Positions 50,309 through 58,420 of a stretch of 64,000 nucleotides of DNA are shown piece after piece. Made by a program: the position numbers and the translations under genes. The notes beneath the pieces were generated by a model. It was not told where the DNA came from and did not search any database. It saw only the letters and a program-made list of their open reading frames with translations. Numbering within the stretch: the first letter of the stretch is position 1; every line of letters starts with the position of its first letter. Source of the stretch: Gordonia soli NBRC 108243. Lineage in GTDB: Bacteria; Actinomycetota; Actinomycetes; Mycobacteriales; Mycobacteriaceae. Where the stretch lies: NCBI RefSeq assembly GCF_000334455.1, contig NZ_BANX01000005.1, forward strand, positions 186,001 through 250,000. The letters are read 5' to 3'.

Positions 50309-50830
50309 ATGATGTCCGACGACCAGGCGAGCGGGATGTTCCCGCCGATCGTCGTGATGGGGGTGTCCGGCAGCGGTAAGTCGTCGGTCGGGGCGTTGTT
50401 GGCCCAGTACCTCGAGGTCCCGTTCGTCGACGGCGACGACCTGCACTCGGCAGCCGACATCGCGTCGATGGCCGCGGGCCACCCCCTCGATGACGCGGCC
50501 AGGGAGCCGTGGCTCGATCGGTGCGCCGACTGGCTCGCCGAACACCGGGCCACCGGAGCAGTGCTGCCCTGTTCGGCACTTCGGCGGTCGTATCGCGATC
50601 GCATCCGCCGAGGCTGTCCGACAGCCGAATTCGTGCACCTGGTCGGCAGTCGGGACCTGATCGCATCGCGGATGGTCGACCGCACCGACCACTTCATGCC
50701 CGTCGAGCTGCTCGAATCGCAGTTCGAGACCCTCGAGCCGCTGGAAGCCGACGAGCGAGGTATCGAGATCACCATCGACCGTCCCGTCACCGCGATCGTC
50801 GAGCGGATCGTGGAGCAGCTGATCCCGTAG
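50309..50830 (+). CDS. gntK: Gluconokinase
   Basis: A 173-residue P-loop kinase. GVSGSGKSSVGALLA is the Walker A motif (about 18-32), FVDGDDLHSAADIASMAAGHPLDD is the gluconate-binding region and VLPCSALRRSYRDRIR follows. It phosphorylates gluconate to 6-phosphogluconate with ATP, feeding the pentose phosphate pathway. The start ATG lies 2 bp after the dehydrogenase stop. No gluconate permease gene is nearby. Confidence 0.9.
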   Translation: MMSDDQASGMFPPIVVMGVSGSGKSSVGALLAQYLEVPFVDGDDLHSAADIASMAAGHPLDDAAREPWLDRCADWLAEHRATGAVLPCSALRRSYRDRIRRGCPTAEFVHLVGSRDLIASRMVDRTDHFMPVELLESQFETLEPLEADERGIEITIDRPVTAIVERIVEQLIP

Positions 50831-50867
50831 TCGGTATCCACGTCGGCCCGCCTGCCGAAATCCGTGC

Positions 50868-50898
50868 TTGCCTTGGAGTGCGCTCAAAGGCCTAGCGT
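50868..50898 (+). promoter_or_regulatory. MerR-type promoter with 19-bp spacer
   Basis: TTGCCT (50868-50873) and TAGCGT (50893-50898) are exactly 19 bp apart. The spacer holds an imperfect dyad CCTTGGAG...CTCAAAGG. The expected start site is near 50905, one base before the MerR ATG at 50906, so the transcript should be leaderless. Confidence 0.75.
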
Positions 50899-50905
50899 TT
50901 GTGCC

Positions 50906-51373
50906 ATGAGTACCGATCACCTCATGGAGAAGGCCCTCGCCGCACTCGGCGAGGTCGACGGTCCGCTGTCGGTCGAGGTCATCCACAAACTGGTGGACGC
51001 CGAGGACTACGACACCCCGATGGGTGTCGCCGAGCTCGCCGACCTCCTCGACGTCTCCCCGCACACGCTCCGCTACTACGAGCGGATCGGTCTCATCACA
51101 GTGGCCCGGGACAGCCACGGTGCACGCAGCTACGACGCCGACGCTGTCCGTCGACTCGTCTTCCTCACCCGGATGCGGCTGTCGGGCATGGCGATCCGCG
51201 ACCTTCAGCACTACGTCGAACTCGTCGACCAGGGCGAGATCACAGTGCCGGAGCGGCTGGAGATGCTGCTCGAACACCGTGACACCATCCGGCGGCAGAT
51301 CGCCGAGCTGACGCTGTCGCTGGCCGCCACCGAATACAAGATCTCGACCTACGGAGGGAACACGCAACCATGA
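50906..51373 (+). CDS. MerR family transcriptional regulator
   Basis: A 155-residue MerR protein with an N-terminal extension of about 30 residues before the winged helix: [37 protein letters not shown] (borders GVAELADLL and RYYERIGLI). The long dimerisation helix ends [10 protein letters not shown]. No conserved Cys for metal is present, so it likely responds to an organic compound. The last codons overlap the ATG of the AKR gene (ATGA). The promoter just upstream has the expected long spacer and dyad, so it is likely to activate its own operon. Confidence 0.88.
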   Translation: MSTDHLMEKALAALGEVDGPLSVEVIHKLVDAEDYDTPMGVAELADLLDVSPHTLRYYERIGLITVARDSHGARSYDADAVRRLVFLTRMRLSGMAIRDLQHYVELVDQGEITVPERLEMLLEHRDTIRRQIAELTLSLAATEYKISTYGGNTQP

Positions 51374-52371
51374 CAACACCATCCTCGACCCCCGTCGTGC
51401 CGCGCCGCCGCATCGGAGATCTCGAGGTCTCCGCCCTCGGGCTCGGATGCATGGGCATGAGCTTCGCGTACGGCCCGGCCGATCAGACCGAGGCGGTCGC
51501 GACCCTGAACCAGGCCATCGACTCCGGTGTCGACTTCCTCGACACCGCAGACATCTATGGCGCGGGCGCCAACGAGGAACTGCTGGCGCAGGTCCTGGCC
51601 GACCGTCGCGACGAGGTGGTGCTGGCGACGAAATTCGGCATCCTGCTCGACGAGGAGACCGGCCGGCCCAACGGGCAGGTGGACGGCTCGCCCGAGTACG
51701 TCCGCGCCGCCGTCGATGCCTCGCTGCGCCGTCTGGATGTCGACGTCATCGACCTGTACTACGTGCACCGCGTCGATCCGAACCGGCCGATCGAGGAGAC
51801 GGTCGGGGCGCTGGGCGAGCTGGTGCAGGCAGGCAAGGTGCGCAATCTGGGACTGTCGGAGGCGAACGCGGCGACACTGCGCCGTGCCGCGGCCGTGCAT
51901 CCGATCGCGGCACTGCAGTCGGAATGGTCGATCTTCAGCCGCGATGTCGAGATGGGTGCGGTCGACGCGGCACGCGAGGTCGGGGCGACGGTGGTCCCCT
52001 ACAGTCCACTCGGACGCGGACTGCTGACCGGCTCGTCGTCGGCAACCGATCTGGCCGACAACGACTTCCGTCGGACGCTGCCGCGCTGGCAGGGCGAGAA
52101 CCTGGACCGCAACCTGGAACTCGTGGCCCGGGTCCGGACGATCGCCGAGGAGGTCGACGCGACGCCGGGGCAGGTGGCGCTCGCGTGGCTTCTCGCGCAG
52201 GGCGACGACGTGGTGCCGATCCCGGGCACGAAGCGGCGGAAGTATCTCGTCGAGAACATCGGCGCGGTCGCGGTCGAGTTGACCCCGGCGCAGCTGGATT
52301 CGCTCTCGGAACTCGAGGCGGTCGGCGACCGCTATCCCGACATGGACTGGGTGGCCGGCCGCTCCGCGTAA
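51370..52371 (+). CDS. Aldo/keto reductase, co-transcribed with MerR
   Basis: A 333-residue aldo/keto reductase: [21 protein letters not shown] at the start, [21 protein letters not shown] with the catalytic Asp and Tyr, ATKFGI with the Lys, [19 protein letters not shown] with the His, and [20 protein letters not shown] as the NADPH site. It is translationally coupled to the MerR gene and is presumably the only target besides merR itself. A terminator hairpin follows 36 bp after the stop. Confidence 0.88.
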   Translation: MTTPSSTPVVPRRRIGDLEVSALGLGCMGMSFAYGPADQTEAVATLNQAIDSGVDFLDTADIYGAGANEELLAQVLADRRDEVVLATKFGILLDEETGRPNGQVDGSPEYVRAAVDASLRRLDVDVIDLYYVHRVDPNRPIEETVGALGELVQAGKVRNLGLSEANAATLRRAAAVHPIAALQSEWSIFSRDVEMGAVDAAREVGATVVPYSPLGRGLLTGSSSATDLADNDFRRTLPRWQGENLDRNLELVARVRTIAEEVDATPGQVALAWLLAQGDDVVPIPGTKRRKYLVENIGAVAVELTPAQLDSLSELEAVGDRYPDMDWVAGRSA

Positions 52372-52407
52372 CTCGTATCCAACGGGTACAGACACTCGCT
52401 CGTCTCG

Positions 52408-52449
52408 GACCCCGGCGCCCGTACCGTGCCGGGGTCGCGACGCGTTTTT
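52408..52449 (+). terminator. Rho-independent terminator after the aldo/keto reductase gene
   Basis: GACCCCGGC pairs perfectly with GCCGGGGTC (52408-52416 and 52428-52436), followed after 8 bases by a run of five T. It is the only clear U-tract terminator in this window. Confidence 0.8.
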
Positions 52450-52462
52450 AGAACATGTTCTC
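52449..52462. promoter_or_regulatory. KstR-like operator
   Basis: TAGAACATGTTCTC contains the perfect palindrome AGAACATGTTCT. The KstR consensus for cholesterol genes is TnnAACnnGTTnnA; this fits except the last base. It lies 33 bp upstream of the SDR start. KstR binding is inferred. Confidence 0.55.
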
Positions 52463-52494
52463 GTTTTGCGGCGATCCATGGCAGAGTTCGAAGC

Positions 52495-53286
52495 GTGATC
52501 CTGGACAGATTCCGCATCGACGACACGGTCGCCATCGTCACCGGCGCCGGACGAGGGCTGGGTGCGGCGATCGCCGTTGCCTTCGCCGAGGCCGGTGCCG
52601 ACGTCGTGATCTCCGCACGCAGCGAGGATCAGCTCGACGAGGTCGCCGCCCGGGTGCGAGAGGTGGGTCGGCGCGCCCATGTGGTCGCGGCCGACCTGGC
52701 CGATCCCGATGCTGCGGCCTCGCTCGCCGAGACCGCGGTGTCGACGTTCGGCCGGCTCGACACCGTGGTCAACAATGTCGGAGGAGCGCTGCCGCGCCCG
52801 CTGATGGACACCAAGCCGAAGCACCTGACCGCGGCCTTCGACTTCAACGTGACCAACGCCCACGCCCTCGTGCTGGCCGCGGTCCCCCGGATCCTCGAGA
52901 CGGCCGACGGCGGTTCGATCATCAACATCACCTCGGCGGTCGGCCGGTTGCCCGGGCGCGCGTTCGCGGCGTACGGAACGGCCAAGGCCGCGCTCGCCCA
53001 CTACACGCGGATCGCGTCGCTCGACCTGAATCCGCGTATCCGCGTCAACGGCATCGCTCCCGGATCGATCCTGACGTCGGCACTCGACATCGTCGCCGCC
53101 GACGACGGCATGCGGTCGGCGGTCGAGTCCGCGACCCCGCTGCGCCGCCTCGGCGACCCGGAGGACATCGCAGCCGCCGCGCTGTACCTCGCCTCACCGG
53201 CCGGGGCCTATGTCACCGGCAAGGTGCTCGAGGTCGACGGCGGACTGATCGCGCCGAACCTCGAGATGCCGATCCCCGACCTGTAA
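52495..53286 (+). CDS. SDR family oxidoreductase, Rv0927c-like
   Basis: A 263-residue classical SDR. Cofactor loop TGAGRGLG (about 16-23), NNVGG at about 92, active site [12 protein letters not shown] (about 158) and C-terminal [17 protein letters not shown]. The whole protein resembles the mycobacterial SDR Rv0927c as I recall it. The GTG start (GTG ATC CTG GAC) was chosen by that resemblance. A KstR-like palindrome immediately upstream suggests a role in steroid or fatty-acid metabolism; this is inference. Confidence 0.84.
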   Translation: MILDRFRIDDTVAIVTGAGRGLGAAIAVAFAEAGADVVISARSEDQLDEVAARVREVGRRAHVVAADLADPDAAASLAETAVSTFGRLDTVVNNVGGALPRPLMDTKPKHLTAAFDFNVTNAHALVLAAVPRILETADGGSIINITSAVGRLPGRAFAAYGTAKAALAHYTRIASLDLNPRIRVNGIAPGSILTSALDIVAADDGMRSAVESATPLRRLGDPEDIAAAALYLASPAGAYVTGKVLEVDGGLIAPNLEMPIPDL

Positions 53287-53299
53287 CCGAGGTCGTCGG

Positions 53300-53884
53300 T
53301 CACGGGCGCTCGTCGCGTGCAGCTTTCGCGACGAGGTCTGCGATGCGCTTGGTCTTGGTCTCCGGCTTCTTGGCGAACGCGAGCTGGCTGAGGCCGAACT
53401 TGCGTGCGCTGGGTGGGAAGGCGTCCCAATTGCGCCGGGCGTCGGGGACCGCATCGAGGGCCGCCGCGAGCTCCGGAGACTCGATCAGTGCCTCGGCGTC
53501 GTCGAGCAGGTTCCAGAGTCCGCGCGCCTTGGCGTCGTCGATGACCGCCTGTCCGGCCGGTTGCATCCGTCCCTGGTCGAGGAGTTCGGCGACGCGGGCC
53601 TTGTTCGACGCCGCCCACGCACTCGTCCGCCCGCGACGGGTGAACCACATGCCGCGACGGTCGTCGTCGATGGTGCGCGTGTGACCGTCGATCCAGCCCC
53701 AGCACAACGCCTCGCGGACGGCCTCGTCGTAGTCCTGCGGGCCGAGCCCGGGTCGGTCGTCGTCGACGGCCGTCCGCCAGAAGACGAGCCACACACCGGC
53801 CGATGAGTCGTGATGGTCGGCGAGCCAGCGGTGCCACTCCGGGTGATCCGCGGGGTGTACCCGTGGTGCATCGGGGTCGGCCAT
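53300..53884 (-). CDS. YdeI/OmpD-associated family protein
   Basis: A 194-residue protein of the YdeI family (bacteriocin-protection, OmpD-associated): EALCWGWIDGHTRTIDDDRRGMWFTRRG at about 57-84 is the family signature and the C-terminal half has RRNWDAFPPSARKFGLSQLAFAKKPETKTKRI (borders WDAFPPSARK and KPETKTKRI). The function is poorly known; family members have been tied to antimicrobial peptide tolerance. The ATG is at 53884. It is convergent with the SDR gene (13-bp gap). Confidence 0.82.
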   Translation of the reverse strand: MADPDAPRVHPADHPEWHRWLADHHDSSAGVWLVFWRTAVDDDRPGLGPQDYDEAVREALCWGWIDGHTRTIDDDRRGMWFTRRGRTSAWAASNKARVAELLDQGRMQPAGQAVIDDAKARGLWNLLDDAEALIESPELAAALDAVPDARRNWDAFPPSARKFGLSQLAFAKKPETKTKRIADLVAKAARDERP

Positions 53885-53930
53885 CTGCGCAGCGTAGCCG
53901 CTGTGGCGATCGGCTCGGTAGCATTCTGGT

Positions 53931-54614
53931 GTGGGCGAAGTGCTGGATTGGTTGTCGCACAACTGGTGGGTGATCTTCCCCGTCGGTGGCGTCGTCGGCG
54001 GCTGGTTCGGCAGCATCGCCAAGTACAACGAGAAACGTCGTCGCGACAAGATCGAGCTGGCACGGGTGAAAGCCGGCGCCGAGACCGAGCAGCTGCGGAT
54101 CACCCAGACCGGTCGGGAGCAGATCCGCAAGCAGCTCGCCACGCACGACGACCTCGATCAGCGCTGGTTCGACTACGAGCTGGATCTCGCGACGCTCATC
54201 GACTTCCCGCTGATGACCGACATGCGGGAGCCGCTGACCCTGGCATTCCACAAGGCGCGGGTCCGAGCCGACGATCTCCGGCCGAGTGATCCCGACGAGC
54301 TGCTCGACCCGGTGCGCTTCGCCGACTACCGCGAGGCCGTCCAGGACTACGCCGCAGCCTTCGACGCCGCCGAGCGCGAATCGCGCCGGCGCAAGCAGTC
54401 GAACTTCTCGCCGGTGGAGCGTGAGGCGTTGGCCCGCGCCCGCAAGCTGGTGTCGGTGGCACTCGACGAGGCCGCGACCCCGGCCGAGCGGCAGTCGGCG
54501 TACCGGCGAGCCCGCCGCGAACTCGACGGTCTCATCGACGTGCCCGCCCCGGCGTCGGCGCAGCTCGAGGGTCGGATCGCTGCCGCCCTCGAACCCGGGC
54601 AGGGTGGGGCTTAG
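53931..54614 (+). CDS. Membrane-anchored helical protein of unknown function
   Basis: A 227-residue protein from a GTG. One N-terminal hydrophobic segment (WWVIFPVGGVVGGWFGSI, about residues 11-28) anchors it, then a charged coiled-coil-like helix (KYNEKRRRDKIELARVKAGAETEQLR; borders KYNEKRR and AETEQLR) and a helical soluble domain follow. No family recognised. It stands alone between the YdeI-like gene and the repeat element. Confidence 0.7.
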   Translation: MGEVLDWLSHNWWVIFPVGGVVGGWFGSIAKYNEKRRRDKIELARVKAGAETEQLRITQTGREQIRKQLATHDDLDQRWFDYELDLATLIDFPLMTDMREPLTLAFHKARVRADDLRPSDPDELLDPVRFADYREAVQDYAAAFDAAERESRRRKQSNFSPVEREALARARKLVSVALDEAATPAERQSAYRRARRELDGLIDVPAPASAQLEGRIAAALEPGQGGA

Positions 54615-54618
54615 GGGC

Positions 54619-54680
54619 GTTTGCGAGCAGAACTCCCATCTGCGAGCAAAGCTCTGCTCGCAAACGGTAGTTCTGCTCGC
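54619..54680. repeat. Palindromic repeat family 2, copy A
   Basis: The element contains GCGAGCAGAACT paired with AGTTCTGCTCGC outside, and TGCGAGCA/TGCTCGCA inside; the 13-base GTTTGCGAGCAGA can also pair with TCTGCTCGCAAAC, so the hairpins are mutually exclusive. It lies between the stop codons of two convergent genes and matches copy B at 55653-55712 in 53 of 59 bases, same orientation. Confidence 0.75.
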
Positions 54681-54695
54681 GTCGGCGGCCGGTAA

Positions 54696-55616
54696 TCACG
54701 CGGCGATTCCGAGTCGGCCCAGCCACTCGGCGATCATCGGGACGACCAGACCTCGACGAAGCGCATCCCACGTCCAGCGGACGACCATGATGCCCATCCG
54801 TCGGAGCGCGTCCTCGCGGTTCTTCTCGCGACGCATCGCGTCGAAGGATGTCTCACCCGGTGAGAGGTGTCGCTGGTACTTGGCCCATCCGTCGAACTCG
54901 CCGACGAGCCGACCGTCCCAGTCGTAATCGCTGCGAGCGACGAATACGCCCGTGCCATCGACGAACTCATGCTGCAGACGAGGGACCGGCAACCCTGCCT
55001 CGATCATCTGCGCGCGACCCCACGACTCGCCGGCGTTCTCCGACAGCGGGTCGGCATGGCCAAGGGCTCGTCGTGCCCGCGCGACCCCGGTCCTGGTGCC
55101 GACCAACTTCTCGGCGATCACCTCGGGATCGGCTCCGAGACGCAACGCCGAGTCGAGCACGGCGAGAGCCTGAGCGAAGGTCCCTGCGCAGGCGATGTCG
55201 GCCGCGGTGCGCTCCATCGACGTCACGGCGATCCCGTCCACGACCACGATCTCGCTCTCATCGAGGAAGCCCGCATGGAGGTGGCGGCGCTTCTCGACGC
55301 GGCCGCCACTGGCCAGTCCGGTGCTGAAGTGGACGCGATCCATGGCGGGCTCGAGCATCGACAGTCCCAGCATCATCCCCGACGATTGGTGGCTCAGGGT
55401 GTTGGCCCCGTCACCGAGTTCCGCCGCTGCGATCGACTGCAGACGGTACCGCTGTTGAGGCGAAAGCTCTTCGGTTGCGGAGACGGAGGCGCCGGGCCAG
55501 ATCCGGATGAGATCCCCGGATCTGTGCGCTCGCGCGAGCTGATTGTCGGAGAAGCCGGCGTCGACGGCAGAGCGGCGGAAGACAAGGCCGTGGCGGTCCG
55601 TGGGGTATTCGATCAT
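54696..55616 (-). CDS. DUF559-type protein with AbiEi-like N-terminus
   Basis: A 306-residue protein. The N-terminal part (RRSAVDAGFSDNQLARAHRSGDLIRIWPGAS) looks like the winged-helix AbiEi-type antitoxin start, and the C-terminal part has a Vsr/DUF559-like endonuclease-fold block: LVGEFDGWAKYQRHL and REDALRRMGIMVVRWTWDALRR. Many such genes are found in actinobacteria; biological role uncertain, often listed near type IV toxin-antitoxin systems. No partner toxin (AbiEii) is next to it. The gene is flanked on both sides by the same repeat. The ATG at 55616 was chosen; the open frame runs 54 bp further into the repeat. Confidence 0.75.
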   Translation of the reverse strand: MIEYPTDRHGLVFRRSAVDAGFSDNQLARAHRSGDLIRIWPGASVSATEELSPQQRYRLQSIAAAELGDGANTLSHQSSGMMLGLSMLEPAMDRVHFSTGLASGGRVEKRRHLHAGFLDESEIVVVDGIAVTSMERTAADIACAGTFAQALAVLDSALRLGADPEVIAEKLVGTRTGVARARRALGHADPLSENAGESWGRAQMIEAGLPVPRLQHEFVDGTGVFVARSDYDWDGRLVGEFDGWAKYQRHLSPGETSFDAMRREKNREDALRRMGIMVVRWTWDALRRGLVVPMIAEWLGRLGIAA

Positions 55617-55652
55617 GTGCGTTGGACGCACCCGACCTCGAAACGGTCTCAC

Positions 55653-55712
55653 TGCGAGCAGAACTCCCATCCGCGAGCGAAACTCTGCTCGCGAATGGGA
55701 GTTCTGCTCGCA
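55653..55712. repeat. Palindromic repeat family 2, copy B
   Basis: A perfect 18-bp stem, TGCGAGCAGAACTCCCAT at 55653-55670 and its complement at 55695-55712, encloses a smaller CGCGAGC/GCTCGCG hairpin. It lies between the DUF559 start and the stop of the upstream NAD-binding gene, both leftward, and can end the latter transcript. Confidence 0.8.
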
Positions 55713-55736
55713 AATGAGCGAGGACAGCTGAACGAT

Positions 55737-56396
55737 CTACGCGCGCCACTCCGGGGCACGCTCGGGAGAGGCCTCGGCGAGAGCCGCCTTCGTCTTCTCG
55801 ACGTCGAAGTCCTTGCCGTAGACCGGGGTTCCCGGCTGCTGGCGCCAGGACTCGGCGAGCGGGCCTGCGTCGACCGGGTCGAAGCCCAGCTCGTCTACCA
55901 GGTCGGAGACGATCTTCTTGCCCGCGGCGTCGTCACCGGCGATGGGCAGCGCGATCCGACCGTCGGTGCCGCCGGGAACACCCTTCTCCAGCAGGTGCTT
56001 CCAGTAGATCCCGTTGAAGATCTTGTAGACCGGGACGCCCAGCAGATCCGACACCCAGACGCTCTCCGGCGTCCCGTTCTCGATCGCGTCGATCTTGCCG
56101 TCGCGCTGCTGTGGGTAATAGTTGTTGGTCTCGATGACCGGTGCGCCCGGCTTACGCGCGGCGAGGATGCCCGCGGCCAGGTCCGGGGTGTTCTTCTGCG
56201 GGATGCTGACGATCACGACATCGGCATCCTCGGCCGCATCGGCGGCCCATACCGCGGTGGCGCCGGTCTCGGCGGCCAGGTCGGCCAAGGTCTCCGGTGC
56301 GCGCGAGTTGGCGACGCGGACGTCGTGGCCCAGCGAAGTGAGGCGTCGGGTCAACGTCCCACCGATGTATCCAGCTCCGATGATCCCGATCTTCAC
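55737..56396 (-). CDS. F420-dependent NADP reductase-like/NAD-binding oxidoreductase
   Basis: A 219-residue protein of the NADPH-dependent F420 reductase-like group: IGIIGAGYIGGTLTRRL (Rossmann loop, about 3-19), RVANSRAPETL for the NADP phosphate, VIVSIPQKNTPDL, and VIETNNYYPQQRDGKIDAI. It resembles FNO and related ferric/flavin reductases, without proof of F420 use. GTG at 56396 has GGAGG 8 bp upstream and is preferred over a TTG at 56411. It stands alone and is followed by the hairpin repeat. Confidence 0.82.
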   Translation of the reverse strand: MKIGIIGAGYIGGTLTRRLTSLGHDVRVANSRAPETLADLAAETGATAVWAADAAEDADVVIVSIPQKNTPDLAAGILAARKPGAPVIETNNYYPQQRDGKIDAIENGTPESVWVSDLLGVPVYKIFNGIYWKHLLEKGVPGGTDGRIALPIAGDDAAGKKIVSDLVDELGFDPVDAGPLAESWRQQPGTPVYGKDFDVEKTKAALAEASPERAPEWRA

Positions 56397-56494
56397 GATG
56401 TGTACCTCCAAACGACGCTGTTGACCTTCGGCGCAACCTCGGGGCGTCGGGGAGCATTCCCGGACGTCGCGTACGTCACGCGGCCGCGCCCCTG

Positions 56495-58420
56495 TCAGGT
56501 CACGTCCGCGTCGACCTCCGCCGGCCCGACGAACTGACTGTTGTAGAGCCGGAAGTACGCGCCCCGCGCGGCGAGCAGCTCGTCGTGGTCGCCCTGCTCG
56601 ACGATCCGACCGTCCTCCATCACGACGATGACGTCGGCGTCGCGCACGGTCGACAACCGGTGTGCGATGACGAAACTTGTGCGGTCCGTCCGCAACGCGG
56701 CCATAGCCTTCTGGATGAGCAACTCGGTGCGTGTGTCCACCGAACTGGTCGCCTCGTCGAGGATCAGGATCGTCGGGCGCGCGAGGAATGCGCGGGCGAT
56801 CGTGATGAGTTGTCGCTCACCGGCACTCACGCCGCCGCCCTCTTCGTCCAGTACGGTGTCGTAGCCATCGGGCAGGATGCGCACGAAGTGGTCGACGTGG
56901 CTCAGGCGCGCGGCCTCGATGACCTCGTCGCGGCTCGCGGTGGGGTCGCCGTAGGCGATGTTGTCGAAGATGGTCCCGCCGAACAGCCACGAGTCCTGCA
57001 GCACCATCCCGGTGCGTTCGCGCAGGTCGTCGCGGGTCATCGCGCGGGAGGGGACACCGTCGACGCGGATGGTGCCGGAGTCGACGTCGTAGAACCGCAT
57101 GATCAGGTTGACCAGCGTGGTCTTACCCGCTCCCGTCGGCCCGACGATCGCGACCATGTGACCAGGCCGGGCCACCAGGGACAGGTCCTCGATGAGCGGC
57201 TTGTCCTCGCGATAGCGGAACGAGACGTCGTCGAACTCGATGTGGCCGCGATCGGAGTCGGGCGTGCGGGGCCGGGCCGGGTCCGCCGACTCCTCGCCGG
57301 CGTCGAGGATGGTGAAGATGCGCTCGGCCGACGCGACTCCGCTCTGCATCAGGTTGATCATCGAACCGATCTGGGTGAGCGGCTGCGTGAACTGGCGCGA
57401 GTACTGGATGAAGGCCTGGACCTCGCCGAGGCTCAGCGAGCCCGACGCGACCTTGAGCCCACCGACGACGGCGACGGCCACGTAGTTCAGGTTGCCCAGG
57501 AACATGATGACCGGCATGACGATCCCGGAGATGAACTGTGCGCGCCAGCTCGACTCGTAGAGCTTCTCGTTGCGCGCGTCGAACGCTGCCTCGACCTCGG
57601 CCTGCCGCCCGAATGCGGTCACCAGCTCGTGGCCGGTGAAAGCCTCCTCGACCTGGGCGTTGAGAGCACCGGTGGACGACCACTGCGCCATGAAGTGCGG
57701 CTTCGACCGTCGGGCGATGAGGGTCGTCGCGCCGAATGCCAGCGGCACGGTGACGACTGCGATCAGCGCGAGCAGCGGCGAGATCCACAACATCATCACG
57801 AGCAGGGCGATGACGGTCAGCACCGAGTTCACGAACTGCGAGATGGTCTGCTGCAGACTCTGCGAAAGATTGTCGAGGTCGTTGGTGACCCGACTGAGGA
57901 GGTCTCCGCGCGCGGCCGCGTCGTAGTAGCTCAGGGGCAGACGGTGGATCTTCTCCTCGACCTCGGCGCGCAGCGACTCGATGGTCCCCACCACGACGAT
58001 GTTCAGCAGGTAGGCGCCGAGCCAGCCGAGTGCCGCCGACGCCAGGTAGACCACCAGCGTCAGGATCAGCACCTCTCCCACCGCCCCGAAGTCGACGCCC
58101 ACGCCGGGCGTGAGATCCATCGACGCGACCATGTCGGCGAAGGTGTCCTGCCCACGCTCACGGAGTCCGTCGACGGCCTCTGCCTTGCTGATGCCCGCGG
58201 GCAAGGTGCTGCCTATGACACCGTCGAAGATGAGGTCGGTGGCGTGTCCGAGCAACCTTGGTGCGATGGCGAGCAGGATCACCGACCCGACCACCGACGC
58301 CAGGGTGACGGTCATGTGCAGGCGGTATCCGAACAGCAGCCGCAGGAGCCTGCGCAGCGACGGCAGGAATATCGTCGCCTTCTCCAGCGGCATCGCCGGT
58401 GCGCCTCCGGGGCGGGTCAT
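56495..58420 (-). CDS. ABC exporter half B (catalytic site intact, signature degenerate)
   Basis: A 641-residue half-transporter: six helices in the first 330 residues, then the nucleotide-binding domain. Walker A is VGPTGAGKTT, the Q-loop is VLQDSWLFGG, the signature is VSAGERQL (canonical LSGGQ), Walker B is ILILDEATSSVD with Glu, and the switch is IAHRLSTV. It pairs with the 58417-60147 protein: the degenerate site uses that protein's Walker motifs with this signature, as in TM287/288-type heterodimers. The long linker with MTRPGGAPAMPLEKATIF at the N-terminus is unusual. It starts with ATGA overlapping the previous gene. The substrate is unknown, probably lipid or drug. Confidence 0.88.
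   Translation of the reverse strand: MTRPGGAPAMPLEKATIFLPSLRRLLRLLFGYRLHMTVTLASVVGSVILLAIAPRLLGHATDLIFDGVIGSTLPAGISKAEAVDGLRERGQDTFADMVASMDLTPGVGVDFGAVGEVLILTLVVYLASAALGWLGAYLLNIVVVGTIESLRAEVEEKIHRLPLSYYDAAARGDLLSRVTNDLDNLSQSLQQTISQFVNSVLTVIALLVMMLWISPLLALIAVVTVPLAFGATTLIARRSKPHFMAQWSSTGALNAQVEEAFTGHELVTAFGRQAEVEAAFDARNEKLYESSWRAQFISGIVMPVIMFLGNLNYVAVAVVGGLKVASGSLSLGEVQAFIQYSRQFTQPLTQIGSMINLMQSGVASAERIFTILDAGEESADPARPRTPDSDRGHIEFDDVSFRYREDKPLIEDLSLVARPGHMVAIVGPTGAGKTTLVNLIMRFYDVDSGTIRVDGVPSRAMTRDDLRERTGMVLQDSWLFGGTIFDNIAYGDPTASRDEVIEAARLSHVDHFVRILPDGYDTVLDEEGGGVSAGERQLITIARAFLARPTILILDEATSSVDTRTELLIQKAMAALRTDRTSFVIAHRLSTVRDADVIVVMEDGRIVEQGDHDELLAARGAYFRLYNSQFVGPAEVDADVT

Noticed and set aside
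54619..55712. Insertion sequence or composite transposon around the DUF559 gene
   Set aside because: No transposase, no target-site duplication visible, and the flanking repeats are palindromic and behave as terminators; kept as a repeat observation only.
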